64,000 nucleotides of DNA from the NCBI RefSeq assembly GCF_900403705.1, contig NZ_OUNR01000019.1:1-64000 (forward strand), read 5' to 3'. The notes under the pieces are model-generated. The model searched no databases, had not been told where the DNA came from, and saw nothing but the letters and a program-made list of their open reading frames with translations. The position numbers and the translations under genes were made by a program. Shown piece after piece: positions 1 through 8,055 of this stretch. This DNA is from Nitrospira lenta (lineage in GTDB: Bacteria; Nitrospirota; Nitrospiria; Nitrospirales; Nitrospiraceae). How positions within the stretch are numbered: the stretch's first letter is position 1; every line of letters begins with the position of its first letter.

Positions 1-1673
1 ACTTTCATCGCGCCTTCCTGCTTCAACGTGATCATACCCTTGGCGACGGCCGTCTGTTTGATCGCCGATGAATCGGCTTTGGCGCCGATGAGCCGGCGTA
101 CATCGTCATCGAGTACGAGCAATTCATAAATGCCCGTACGACCGCGATACCCAGTTTGCGAACAGTTCGGACAGCCAGCCCCACGGTAGAACGTAAAGGC
201 CCCCTTGCTATCGAGCCCAAGGCGGCCGAGCTCATCGACGGTGGGCTTATAGGGCTTCTTGCAATCAGGGCAGATTTGCCGCAGCAAGCGTTGCGCGAGC
301 ACCGCCATGACCGAGGAGGCGACCAGAAACGGTTCGATCCCCATATCGATCAAGCGCGTCGCGGCACTGGCCGCATCGTTGGTATGCAGCGTGGAAAACA
401 CCAAATGTCCGGTGAGGGAGGCATGAATCGCAATTTCCGCCGTCTCACGATCGCGGATTTCTCCGATCATGATGACGTCGGGATCCTGGCGCAAAATAGA
501 CCGCAAGCCGGCAGCGAAAGTAAGGTTGATCTTAGGATTAACCTGCATCTGCCCGATCCCGAGCAGCTGATACTCGACCGGGTCCTCAACGGTAATGATG
601 TTCTTATCAGGCGCGTTGATCTGGCTGAGGGCGGCGTAAAGCGTCGTCGTTTTGCCGCTTCCGGTCGGGCCCGTCACAAGAATAATGCCGTGAGCCAGCT
701 GAATGAGTTGCTGGATGGACGAGAGCCGGTCGGTTGAAAATCCCATCTCTGTCAAGTTCAGGAGGCGGTTTTCTTTTTCGAGCAGGCGAAGGACCACACG
801 TTCACCGTGCGAAGTGGGCAACACGGACACGCGCAAATCGACGTCTTTTCCCGCCGTCCTGATGGCAAACCGGCCGTCTTGCGGCAAACGCTTTTCCGCG
901 ATATTCAGCCCCGCCATGATCTTCAGGCGGGCGATGATACTGGACTGCAATCGCTTCGGCGGGGTCAGCACGGGATAGAGCACGCCGTCGATCCGATAGC
1001 GCACCACAAGACCACGCTCGAATGATTCGAAGTGGATGTCGCTGGCCCGCTGCCGAACCGCCTGAAACAACACGGAGTTGACCAGGCGAATGATCGGGGC
1101 CTCGTCCGTCGCATCGAGCAAATCTTGCGGCTCATCCAGCTCATGGGCCAGCTGGTCAAGATTTTCAGCTGCCGCCATGTCCTCCATGACCTGCGCAGCC
1201 CCGACGGGACTGGCCGCCTCGTCATAGATGCGGTTCAAGCACGCCAACAAGGCGATTCCCGTGGTCAGGACTGAACGAATCGGTTTCCCCAATAATAGGC
1301 GCAGATCATCCAACGCTACGGTCTCAAGCGGGTCGGTCGTCGCGACGACAACGACGCCGTCTTCATACCGCAGGGGTAAGATCCGGTACCGCCGGGCAAA
1401 GCTGATGGGCACTCGCTTAATCAGTTCATGATCGATTTGTGAGACTTCTAGATGCGGCAACCACGCCAACTCAAATTGCTGGGCCAAGGCTTCCAACAGT
1501 TCTTCTTCTCGAAGCACACGCAAATGGAGAAGGGCTTCGCCAAGACGGCCGCCCTTCTCACGCTGATAAGCCAATGCCTCATCGAGCTTGGAATCCAGGA
1601 GATTAAACTTCTCTCCGAGAATCCGCCCGAGAAGCGGCCTACCAAATGTCACTTGCTGTTCGGAATCGCTCAC
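1..1673 (-). CDS. gspE: Type II secretion system ATPase GspE (3' end outside window)
   Basis: Hexameric cytoplasmic ATPase that powers pseudopilus assembly in type II secretion. About 557 residues are in the window; the C-terminal few dozen lie beyond the left edge. Reading on the minus strand gives the MshEN-like N-terminal domain, then Walker A GPTGSGKTTT, the Asp box and Walker B (IMIGEIRD), the His box (STLHTND) and the zinc-binding tetracysteine CPDCKKP ... CPNCSQTGYRGRTGIYE. These place it in GspE/PilB. The GTG start at 1673 has GGAG four bases upstream, and an in-frame stop lies just before it. It is downstream of gspC on the same strand but separated by 284 bp with no gspD between. 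GspE is preferred to PilB because of the gspC neighbour; a pilus ATPase is the alternative. Confidence 0.9.
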   Translation of the reverse strand, partial: MSDSEQQVTFGRPLLGRILGEKFNLLDSKLDEALAYQREKGGRLGEALLHLRVLREEELLEALAQQFELAWLPHLEVSQIDHELIKRVPISFARRYRILPLRYEDGVVVVATTDPLETVALDDLRLLLGKPIRSVLTTGIALLACLNRIYDEAASPVGAAQVMEDMAAAENLDQLAHELDEPQDLLDATDEAPIIRLVNSVLFQAVRQRASDIHFESFERGLVVRYRIDGVLYPVLTPPKRLQSSIIARLKIMAGLNIAEKRLPQDGRFAIRTAGKDVDLRVSVLPTSHGERVVLRLLEKENRLLNLTEMGFSTDRLSSIQQLIQLAHGIILVTGPTGSGKTTTLYAALSQINAPDKNIITVEDPVEYQLLGIGQMQVNPKINLTFAAGLRSILRQDPDVIMIGEIRDRETAEIAIHASLTGHLVFSTLHTNDAASAATRLIDMGIEPFLVASSVMAVLAQRLLRQICPDCKKPYKPTVDELGRLGLDSKGAFTFYRGAGCPNCSQTGYRGRTGIYELLVLDDDVRRLIGAKADSSAIKQTAVAKGMITLKQEGAMK

Positions 1674-1696
1674 AATGCTCCGCGCCCCATTTCCCC

Positions 1697-1725
1697 ATTA
1701 TAGAGAGGCCAAGTCCTTAGACTAA
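1697..1725 (-). promoter_or_regulatory. Possible sigma-70 promoter of gspE
   Basis: On the minus strand a perfect TATAAT (1702-1697) lies 23 bases before the GTG start of gspE. The matching -35 (around 1725-1720) is poor, TTAGTC. It would give gspE a transcript independent of gspC, with a very short leader. Confidence 0.35.
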
Positions 1726-1957
1726 CCGGCTTCAAGATCAATTCCAAGTTTGTTCGCTTAACCACAAGTAAAATAAGGACATCCCAGAAATAGATCCAGT
1801 CTTTCATTTCCGGCAACAAGGACAGACTCAGAGGCGCAACGCGGGTAAGGCTCAAGATCAACCCCGAGGGCCCACATCGACATGCACGGCTGAAAGAACG
1901 GGGCTCGTCAAGAAAGCCAACGAGCCTGGAAGAGGCCCCGAGGAACGTGGAAGAGAC

Positions 1958-2908
1958 TTATCGGAGCTCAAAGGTCATGGTGGTCTTCTGGTTGTTGCGG
2001 ACCATATCAACGTTCACCGTCCGTTCGTTTTTCAATTGTTGAAATAGACTCAGCATCGTGGAAGGATCACGCACGTCCACTCCATTGACTCGCTGCAACA
2101 CATCTCCATGTTGGATGCCGATCTTCTCATAAAAACTGGCTGGAGCGATGTAGTCCATACGATATCCGTTAGGGGAACCATTGACCATAAACGGCACGGC
2201 CCGCGCCTGAGTCAACAGCTTCGGCAAGTCTGCCATCGCCGCCTCAACTTCTCGTCGATCGATCACTTTCTTAATAGGAACCCCGGGTGCCCCTATAACC
2301 GGAGAACCGGCTGTCACAACCGGAGCCGCCGGTTTGTCGGTCGTGGAAAGCTCCAGTAGCTCTTCCTGATCGCCGCTCCGAATCACCAGGCCATCCCGGC
2401 GAATAGCGCTGACCTCTCCCAAATCCGGTATCTGATCATGCAACCGATAGAGCACCTGCCGCTTCGTGGCCAATTCCTCGACGATTGCGAACACACCGCG
2501 TTCACGTCCTAACACGACACCTAAAAGTCGCAACTTGTTCGCCACACCCAAGGCTGCCCGAACCGGTGTGGGCGAAGCGGTCCCTGGTACACCGGTCATT
2601 CCCAGCGGAGCAGCGGGCAGCAGGAAAAGGCCGCTCGACTGAATTTGATCCACCCATTGCTGTGGCACCAACGCGACCGAAGCTGCGATTTGAGCGGATT
2701 GAGGCGCCGCGCCTTTCGCCGGAGGAAGGGCTAACGCCGCGGCCACAAACGCATTGACGCCATGCGCGATGAGCAATGCGCCCACAGCGAGATAGGCGCC
2801 GATGGTTAGCCGCCGGACGGGTTGATCGCCGAGAATCTCCATACCAGTCTGTGTCTTCCAGTCGATAAAGAGTCGACCCATACTACGCATCAGACCATCG
2901 ACAGGCAA
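1958..2908 (-). CDS. gspC: Type II secretion system protein GspC
   Basis: Inner-membrane clamp protein that links the type II secretion platform to the outer-membrane secretin. A short cytoplasmic N-terminus is followed by one membrane segment (about residues 34-58), a Pro/Ala-rich linker, a homology region (about 115-180) for secretin contact, and a C-terminal PDZ domain (about 235-316) containing GDVLQRVNGVDVRDPSTM. Length, order and the terminal PDZ are typical of GspC. The longest frame starts with TTG at 2908; in-frame ATGs at 2890 and 2881 are alternatives and none has a convincing ribosome site. No secretin gene follows directly, which is unusual because gspD commonly follows gspC. Confidence 0.85.
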   Translation of the reverse strand: MPVDGLMRSMGRLFIDWKTQTGMEILGDQPVRRLTIGAYLAVGALLIAHGVNAFVAAALALPPAKGAAPQSAQIAASVALVPQQWVDQIQSSGLFLLPAAPLGMTGVPGTASPTPVRAALGVANKLRLLGVVLGRERGVFAIVEELATKRQVLYRLHDQIPDLGEVSAIRRDGLVIRSGDQEELLELSTTDKPAAPVVTAGSPVIGAPGVPIKKVIDRREVEAAMADLPKLLTQARAVPFMVNGSPNGYRMDYIAPASFYEKIGIQHGDVLQRVNGVDVRDPSTMLSLFQQLKNERTVNVDMVRNNQKTTMTFELR

Positions 2909-2984
2909 TACTTTTGTCGAGTTGTTAAAGCAGGTTATCCCAGTGCTAAGGAAGTACCAATGCTGAGTTTAAGAGAAACCCTTG

Positions 2985-2990
2985 TGTACA
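2985..2990. promoter_or_regulatory. Candidate activator site TGTACA
   Basis: Palindromic TGTACA that begins exactly 100 bp upstream of the -12 GC of the sigma-54 promoter at 3072-3087. The same hexamer at 5897 has the identical offset from the promoter at 5984. Sigma-54 activators usually bind about 80-150 bp upstream; the assignment is inference. Confidence 0.35.
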
Positions 2991-3071
2991 GTGGGCATCA
3001 TCTTGGCCGCTGACCGGAATTTGCCAAATCCTAATCTATTGATACATTTAGGTCTGCTCAAACGGACATTA

Positions 3072-3087
3072 TGGTCTGGGTCTTGCT
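3072..3087 (+). promoter_or_regulatory. Sigma-54 (-24/-12) promoter upstream of TPR gene
   Basis: TGGTCTG-GGTC-TTGCT matches the sigma-54 consensus TGGCACG-N4-TTGCW with exact spacing (GG at 3073-3074, GC at 3085-3086). Predicted transcription start is near 3098, some 25 bases before the ATG at 3123. The 16 bases are almost the same as those at 5984 and 20269. Confidence 0.8.
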
Positions 3088-3122
3088 GACTCCAGTCTAC
3101 TCACTAAAGGAGTTGTGCTCGC

Positions 3123-3620
3123 ATGCCTGAGTCAGACGTTCCCGAACCAACCCTCAACGATGTCGCTGCCGAAGCGTACGAACGGGGCCTTGCCTTGCGG
3201 AAAGCCGGCCTCTTCAAGCAGTCGATCGAGCAATTCCAAAAAGCCGTGAACGATCCTGTTTTCGCCCTGAAAGCCTATGCGCAAATCGGACTCTCTCAAA
3301 AGTCCTGTGATCGATACGCCGATGCGGTCGCGGCCTTTCGCAATGCGCTCAAGTCACCCGGGGCATCGACCAAAGACATCGTGCAGATCTTGTATGTGCT
3401 CGGCCGCACCCTCGAATCGCTCGACCGAATTGCCGAAGCCCTCGAAGCCTATCGCTGGCTCAGGCGGGAAGACCCGCTGTATCGGGATGTTGGAGAACGT
3501 ATCGATGCGCTGAGCATGAGACGGACCCAGGCTGAGCCGCGATCTACACAAAACAACCCGAAAGCGGAAACCAGGCAGCAGCTTCATGCCTGGCAGAACC
3601 TCCTGCGGAACGTCAAGTAA
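3123..3620 (+). CDS. TPR-repeat protein, paralogue of the ExeA-like ATPase tail
   Basis: A 165-residue soluble protein with no signal peptide, made of about three tetratricopeptide repeats (around residues 13-125) and a charged tail. The ATG has AAAGGAG ten bases upstream and sits directly behind a sigma-54 promoter. Its body aligns by eye with the C-terminal 120 residues of the ATPase at 31551-32972: LKAYAQIGLSQK versus LKAHAQIGICCR, then DIVQILYVLGRTLES versus EVLDVQYLLARALQS, then YRDVGERIDAL versus YRDVTGRIKQL. It is therefore a stand-alone copy of that module, probably a scaffold acting with the EPS/exosortase machinery. Exact function unknown. Confidence 0.75.
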   Translation: MPESDVPEPTLNDVAAEAYERGLALRKAGLFKQSIEQFQKAVNDPVFALKAYAQIGLSQKSCDRYADAVAAFRNALKSPGASTKDIVQILYVLGRTLESLDRIAEALEAYRWLRREDPLYRDVGERIDALSMRRTQAEPRSTQNNPKAETRQQLHAWQNLLRNVK

Positions 3621-3840
3621 TGCATTCCTAGTTGCCCAATTGCCAAGAATACGATAAGTATTTTCATCAAGCATCATGCATTCTAAGGATCTGTCGCCCA
3701 CATACCAAGTACACCGGTCAATATAATCGCAGCGGGAGGGGAGCGAGGCTCTCGCACTGTGTAGGATTACGGACTGATCGGTCAACGGGTCGAACACCGA
3801 TACCACGTTAGGCAAGACACACTCATATGGAGATCTGATC

Positions 3841-4848
3841 GTGAAGAAAGCCTTGATCACCGGCATTACCGGGCAAGATGGATCCTATCTCGCCGAATTT
3901 CTTCTGGCCAAGGGATATGAAGTCTACGGAATCATTCGCCGATCCAGCTCGTTCAACACCGGCCGGATCGATCCCATCTATGAAGACCCGCACGTACCTA
4001 ACGCCCGACTCAAACTCGTCTACGGGGATTTAAATGATGCGAGTTCTCTCAATCACATCATCCGCACAATCCAGCCGGATGAAATCTACAATCTCGGAGC
4101 ACAGAGCCACGTGCGAGTGAGCTTTGATATTCCCGAATATACCGGTGAAATTACCGGCCTGGGTGCCATTCGCCTCTTAGAGGCCATTCGTGAATCGGGA
4201 CTGACACCGAAGTTTTACCAAGCCTCATCGAGCGAAATGTACGGTAAGGTGTTGGAAGTGCCGCAACGGGAAACCACCCCCTTTTATCCACGCAGTCCTT
4301 ACGGCGCGGCCAAAGTCTATGCGTACTGGATCACGGTAAACTATCGAGAGGCATACAATCTGTTTGCTTGTAACGGTATTCTCTTCAATCACGAGTCGCC
4401 GCGTCGAGGCGAAACCTTCGTGACCCGCAAAATCACCCAAGCCGCCGCGCGCATCAAGCTGGGCATCCAGAAGGATCTTTTCCTCGGTAACCTTGATGCT
4501 AAGCGCGATTGGGGGTTTGCCGGCGACTATATCGAAGCCATGTGGATGATGCTGCAGGCCGACAAGCCGGACGACTATGTCGTGGCAACAGGGGAGACGC
4601 ACACCGTCAAGGAGTTCCTCGAACTGACCTTCGACCGGCTCAAGCTGGACTGGAAGCAATATGTAAAGATTGATGCCAAGTACTATCGCCCAACCGAAGT
4701 CGACCTCCTGATCGGCGATCCTGCGAAAGCCCACAAAGAGCTTGGCTGGAAACCCAAGGTCGGCTTCCACGAGCTCGTCAATATGATGGTCGACGCCGAC
4801 CTCGCAGCCGAAAAAGAAAAGTTGGATGGAACGAGGAAGAAGGGATAA
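3841..4848 (+). CDS. gmd: GDP-mannose 4,6-dehydratase
   Basis: Converts GDP-D-mannose to GDP-4-keto-6-deoxy-D-mannose, the first step toward GDP-L-fucose. The 335-residue extended SDR has the NADP-binding start [18 protein letters not shown], the family signature [14 protein letters not shown], the catalytic SSSEMYG (about residue 130) and Tyr-Lys pair YGAAK (about 154-158), and [16 protein letters not shown]. The start is GTG at 3841 with GGAG eight bases upstream. It is followed after nine bases by fcl, so the two should be co-transcribed. Very secure. Confidence 0.97.
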   Translation: MKKALITGITGQDGSYLAEFLLAKGYEVYGIIRRSSSFNTGRIDPIYEDPHVPNARLKLVYGDLNDASSLNHIIRTIQPDEIYNLGAQSHVRVSFDIPEYTGEITGLGAIRLLEAIRESGLTPKFYQASSSEMYGKVLEVPQRETTPFYPRSPYGAAKVYAYWITVNYREAYNLFACNGILFNHESPRRGETFVTRKITQAAARIKLGIQKDLFLGNLDAKRDWGFAGDYIEAMWMMLQADKPDDYVVATGETHTVKEFLELTFDRLKLDWKQYVKIDAKYYRPTEVDLLIGDPAKAHKELGWKPKVGFHELVNMMVDADLAAEKEKLDGTRKKG

Positions 4849-4857
4849 TCGATTAGC

Positions 4858-5820
4858 ATGACTGCCTTTTGGACGGACAAACGCGTCGTCGTCACCGGTG
4901 GAGCGGGGTTTTTGGGCTCATTCGTCGTCGAACAACTGCATGCCAAAGGGTGCAAGAACCTCGTCATCCCGCGGAGCACAGATTACGACCTAGTCCAGAT
5001 GGACGCCGTCAAACAACTCTACAGTGATGCAAGACCGGATCTCGTCATCCATCTGGCGGCGCGTGTCGGCGGCATCGGTGCCAACCAGGCCAATCCTGGC
5101 CGGTTCTTCTATGACAACTTGATGATGGGCACCCAGCTCATCGAAGTGGGACGCCAGACGGGACTCAAGAAATTCGTGGCGCTCGGCACCATCTGCGCCT
5201 ATCCCAAGTTCGCTCCCATTCCCTTCAAAGAAGACGACATCTGGAACGGCTATCCCGAAGAAACGAATGCCCCCTACGGCCTTGCAAAAAAAATGATGCT
5301 TGCGCAGTCCCAGGCCTACCGCCAACAGTATGGTTTTAATTCCATCGTCTTGTTTCCGGTCAACCTCTATGGACCACGCGATAATTTTGACCTGAAGACC
5401 TCCCATGTGATCCCGGCGCTTATCCGGAAATTTGCCGAAGCCAAAGAGTCAGAAAAAGACTACGTCGAACTATGGGGCGATGGATCACCGAGCCGGGAAT
5501 TCCTCTATGTCGAAGATGCGGCAGAAGGCATTCTCCTTGCCGCTGAACAATACAACGACAGCCTGCCCGTCAATCTGGGAACAGGGGAGGAAGTCGCCAT
5601 TCGTGATCTGGCGGAACTCATCGCCAAAGAGGTCGGCTTTGCCGGTCCCATCAAATGGGACACCACCAAACCAAACGGCCAGCCACGCCGCTGCCTCGAC
5701 GTCACCCGCGCTAAAGAACTCTTTGGATTCCAGGCGCGCCATCGGCTGCGTGAAGGGCTCAAGAAGACCGTCCAATGGTTCCAAGACAACCGCAGTACAC
5801 TGCGTGAAGTGCAGTTCTGA
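4858..5820 (+). CDS. fcl: GDP-L-fucose synthase
   Basis: Epimerase-reductase that turns GDP-4-keto-6-deoxy-mannose, made by the upstream gmd product, into GDP-L-fucose using NADPH. The 320-residue SDR has the glycine motif [29 protein letters not shown], the catalytic region [19 protein letters not shown], the YGLAKKMML Tyr-Lys pair, and [19 protein letters not shown], all diagnostic of Fcl/WcaG. The ATG follows gmd by nine bases. It implies an L-fucose residue in the polymer assembled by the downstream cluster, although no GT10/11 fucosyltransferase is seen in the window. Confidence 0.97.
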   Translation: MTAFWTDKRVVVTGGAGFLGSFVVEQLHAKGCKNLVIPRSTDYDLVQMDAVKQLYSDARPDLVIHLAARVGGIGANQANPGRFFYDNLMMGTQLIEVGRQTGLKKFVALGTICAYPKFAPIPFKEDDIWNGYPEETNAPYGLAKKMMLAQSQAYRQQYGFNSIVLFPVNLYGPRDNFDLKTSHVIPALIRKFAEAKESEKDYVELWGDGSPSREFLYVEDAAEGILLAAEQYNDSLPVNLGTGEEVAIRDLAELIAKEVGFAGPIKWDTTKPNGQPRRCLDVTRAKELFGFQARHRLREGLKKTVQWFQDNRSTLREVQF

Positions 5821-5843
5821 CAGCTGAGATCGAAGTCTGAGCA

Positions 5844-5868
5844 GACAGCAGTCATCCGAATTGCTGTC
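5844..5868 (+). terminator. Weak hairpin after fcl
   Basis: GACAGCA/TGCTGTC forms a 7-bp stem with an 11-base loop 24 bases after the fcl stop. No T-run follows, so termination is uncertain. Confidence 0.25.
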
Positions 5869-5896
5869 AGCCTCAACCTTCAACTCTATTCCGTTT

Positions 5897-5923
5897 TGTA
5901 CAGCCTGACATTCATCAGTACAG
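5897..5923. promoter_or_regulatory. Candidate activator site, TGTACA plus GTACAG direct repeat
   Basis: TGTACA at 5897-5902 begins 100 bp before the -12 GC of the sigma-54 promoter at 5984. GTACAG occurs at 5898-5903 and again at 5918-5923, a 20-bp period (about two helical turns), as expected for cooperative binding on one DNA face. Candidate enhancer-binding-protein site, by inference. Confidence 0.35.
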
Positions 5924-5983
5924 GCCCCTATTAGCTAAAGATCCTAACTCGTTGACCATGCAGAGGCTCATTGGAGAGCCATG

Positions 5984-5999
5984 TGGTCTGAGTCTTGCT
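5984..5999 (+). promoter_or_regulatory. Sigma-54 (-24/-12) promoter before the AT-rich EPS block
   Basis: TGGTCTG-AGTC-TTGCT with exact -24/-12 spacing; it differs from the promoter at 3072-3087 at a single base. Predicted start near 6010. The next reading frames are a 43-codon ORF at 6088 and the DUF4832 gene at 6609. Confidence 0.78.
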
Positions 6000-6087
6000 C
6001 AACCAACAGGGATTGCTGAATAGGGCCGGATTGTGGCGTGGCAGACGAAACAAACTAGGCAATTGAGTAGGAGAGACAGGAACGAAG

Positions 6088-6219
6088 ATGATCCTCTCAA
6101 CTGAAAAACCAAGTATTAATGAAAGCAGTATTCCAACCAGGACTAGGTCTTCTGCGGAACACGAAGTACTGAAAACAGATCACTTCCTATTGCCCATTAC
6201 GACCAAATCAGCTAAGTAG
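6088..6219 (+). CDS. Possible 43-residue small protein downstream of sigma-54 promoter
   Basis: ATG at 6088 has AGGA six bases upstream; the frame runs 43 codons to TAG at 6217-6219. The product begins MILSTEKPSINESS, is polar, with no signal peptide, membrane segment or recognised motif. It is listed because it is the first frame with a plausible ribosome site after the promoter at 5984, about 80 bases past the predicted start. It could equally be a chance frame in a long leader of the next gene. Confidence 0.28.
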   Translation: MILSTEKPSINESSIPTRTRSSAEHEVLKTDHFLLPITTKSAK

Positions 6220-6464
6220 TTCATCGGTAGCGCAAACATTCCGCCACACTTGGCGAAGCATTCATCTTCTGGTTCGCCACTGATACCAGGGTAAGCTTGC
6301 GAAGAATTGCTCATCCGCTTCGCAAGCAGATAGTAAAACAGCAGTATGAATCGCAAAAATACCAGTAAAACTAACGCCTATAGACGAACAACTACCCTGA
6401 CAACTAGACAGAGACGCAACATTTACCTACCAAAACACCAATCTCATGCATGGGAATGGCGATT

Positions 6465-6496
6465 GATGCGTAGAGGTTTCTTCTCCTCTACGCATC
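6465..6496. promoter_or_regulatory. Perfect 12-bp hairpin in leader
   Basis: GATGCGTAGAGG (6465-6476) and its exact complement CCTCTACGCATC (6485-6496) flank an 8-base pyrimidine loop. No T-run follows on either strand, so it is not a standard terminator. It could be an attenuating or stabilising mRNA structure 112 bases before the next start codon. Confidence 0.45.
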
Positions 6497-6608
6497 TACC
6501 TGACAGGACCCTATTAACGATTCTCCACAACATCCCACTAAAATAACATCATGGATGGCTCGTAGCAGGAGTCGAGCAAAATCATTTGATATAAAAAGAG
6601 GAAATTTT

Positions 6609-7961
6609 ATGAGCCGGCGGCAAGTGGTCTCGATAATAATGTTTTCATACTTCACAATATTCAGTGCAAGTATTGGTGCATCAGAAATTCATAAATACGA
6701 AGAGAGCACGGCAAGACTAATTGCCCCTGAGCGAGGATTTTACAAGTACTTTCACCAGAATGAGTACGGCTTTCCAGAGTACATTGATCTTGTCCATAAT
6801 CGTGACTTTACCTGGGTACGAAAGAGCGGTTTCAGTCTCGTAGCAGCTCGTATTTCTCTAGAGAAATATCGCTATAGCGACATTTCGGAAGAGTTTCTCA
6901 AGCAACTCGACGAAGGATTCAGAGCGATTAGGGCTGGAGGCGTCAAAGTAGTTCTTCGCTTTAACTATAATAATGGAAATACGCCTGGAGCGGACACCAG
7001 TCTGCCATGGATGCTACGGCATATCATGCAGCTCCGCGGCGTTCTTAATGCCAATGCTGATGTTATTGCCGTTGTCCAGGCAGGATTCATAGGAGCATGG
7101 GGAGAGTGGCACTCGTCAACACACGGTTTAGATAATAGTGAAGCTCGCAGAGCTGTACTAGAAGCACTACTGGATTCCCTGCCGAGGGAGCGCAGCGTTC
7201 AACTGCGTACACCTCAATACAAGGAAAACATTTACGGACCACCGCTTCTCGAAGCCAAGGCATACACCAATAGCCACACATCCCGAACAGGCCACCACAA
7301 TGATTGTATTTTTGCGAGCGAGAACGACTTAACCTATCCACTAGGCAAGATTGCGTACTACACGGAGTACGTTGCTCAAGATAGCCTCTTTGTTCCAATG
7401 GGAGGGGAAACTTGCAAGAAATACCCCCCGCGTACCAACTGCGCCGTCGCACAATCTGTACTAAAACAACTCCACTACAGCTATCTCAATAACAACTATT
7501 TGCAGGAAGTAATCGACAACTGGCGGTCTGAGGGTTGTTACGAAGAAATCGATACTCATTTAGGGTATCGATTAGTTGTTCGTGAGGCCATATTTGATAA
7601 GACTACAAAAGTAGGGTCGGTTCTTAATATAGAGGCCTTGCTAGAAAATACTGGTTGGGCTCCACCTTTTAATCCCAGAAGGGTCATTGTAACCCTAGAA
7701 TCCCTCAATGGCGTACTAGTGAAATCCGAATTAACACCAGACGCCCGGAGACTGCAGCCCGGGAAAACAACAAAACTCGGAGCGACAATTCGCCTGCCCC
7801 AAGACATGAAAAGCGGAGAATACACTATTTATCTTTCAGCCCCTGATTCAGACCCCAAGCTCCACAACCGCTACGAATACGCAATCCCATTCGCCAATAT
7901 AGATTACCAGCTAACGGAAGCGCGCCTCCCTCTAGGGCAAGTGACAATCGTTGGCCGGTAG
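6609..7961 (+). CDS. Secreted DUF4874/DUF4832 protein (glycosidase-like fold)
   Basis: A 450-residue exported protein. The ATG at 6609 is chosen because AGAGGAA lies six bases upstream and the product then opens with a signal peptide (basic MSRRQ, hydrophobic stretch, cleavage near SIGAS-E). The N-terminal half (APERGFYKYF, VVLRFNYN, then QAGFIGAWGEWHSS) matches DUF4874, which resembles TIM-barrel glycoside hydrolases; the C-terminal half (HLGYRLVVREAIF, then a beta-sandwich-like tail) matches DUF4832. Such proteins occur in polysaccharide loci and may trim or bind the polymer outside the inner membrane. Composition is AT-richer than the flanking housekeeping genes. Confidence 0.75.
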   Translation: MSRRQVVSIIMFSYFTIFSASIGASEIHKYEESTARLIAPERGFYKYFHQNEYGFPEYIDLVHNRDFTWVRKSGFSLVAARISLEKYRYSDISEEFLKQLDEGFRAIRAGGVKVVLRFNYNNGNTPGADTSLPWMLRHIMQLRGVLNANADVIAVVQAGFIGAWGEWHSSTHGLDNSEARRAVLEALLDSLPRERSVQLRTPQYKENIYGPPLLEAKAYTNSHTSRTGHHNDCIFASENDLTYPLGKIAYYTEYVAQDSLFVPMGGETCKKYPPRTNCAVAQSVLKQLHYSYLNNNYLQEVIDNWRSEGCYEEIDTHLGYRLVVREAIFDKTTKVGSVLNIEALLENTGWAPPFNPRRVIVTLESLNGVLVKSELTPDARRLQPGKTTKLGATIRLPQDMKSGEYTIYLSAPDSDPKLHNRYEYAIPFANIDYQLTEARLPLGQVTIVGR

Positions 7962-8055
7962 TTAGGACATATTTTTTCGATTGCGTACTTAATTAGTAAA
8001 ATATGACAAGCACGACTACCCCTAAATCATCCAGCATATCTGAGGGGAGGAACAA

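Larger units (their letters stand above)
5821..6608. other. 788-bp mostly non-coding, AT-richer regulatory gap
   Basis: Separates the gmd-fcl pair from the AT-richer EPS block. It holds a weak hairpin (5844-5868), two GTACAG direct repeats 20 bp apart (5898 and 5918), a strong sigma-54 promoter (5984-5999), a 43-codon reading frame (6088-6219) and a perfect 12-bp hairpin (6465-6496). A 66-codon frame at 6346-6546 spans the hairpin and looks non-coding. Confidence 0.7.

Noticed and set aside
1670-1861. 63-codon minus-strand frame between gspC and gspE, possibly a gspD remnant
   Set aside because: The sequence has no secretin features and overlaps the gspE start; probably non-coding.
6346-6546. 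66-codon frame in the gap before the DUF4832 gene
   Set aside because: It has no ribosome site, its composition is not protein-like, and it spans a perfect hairpin.
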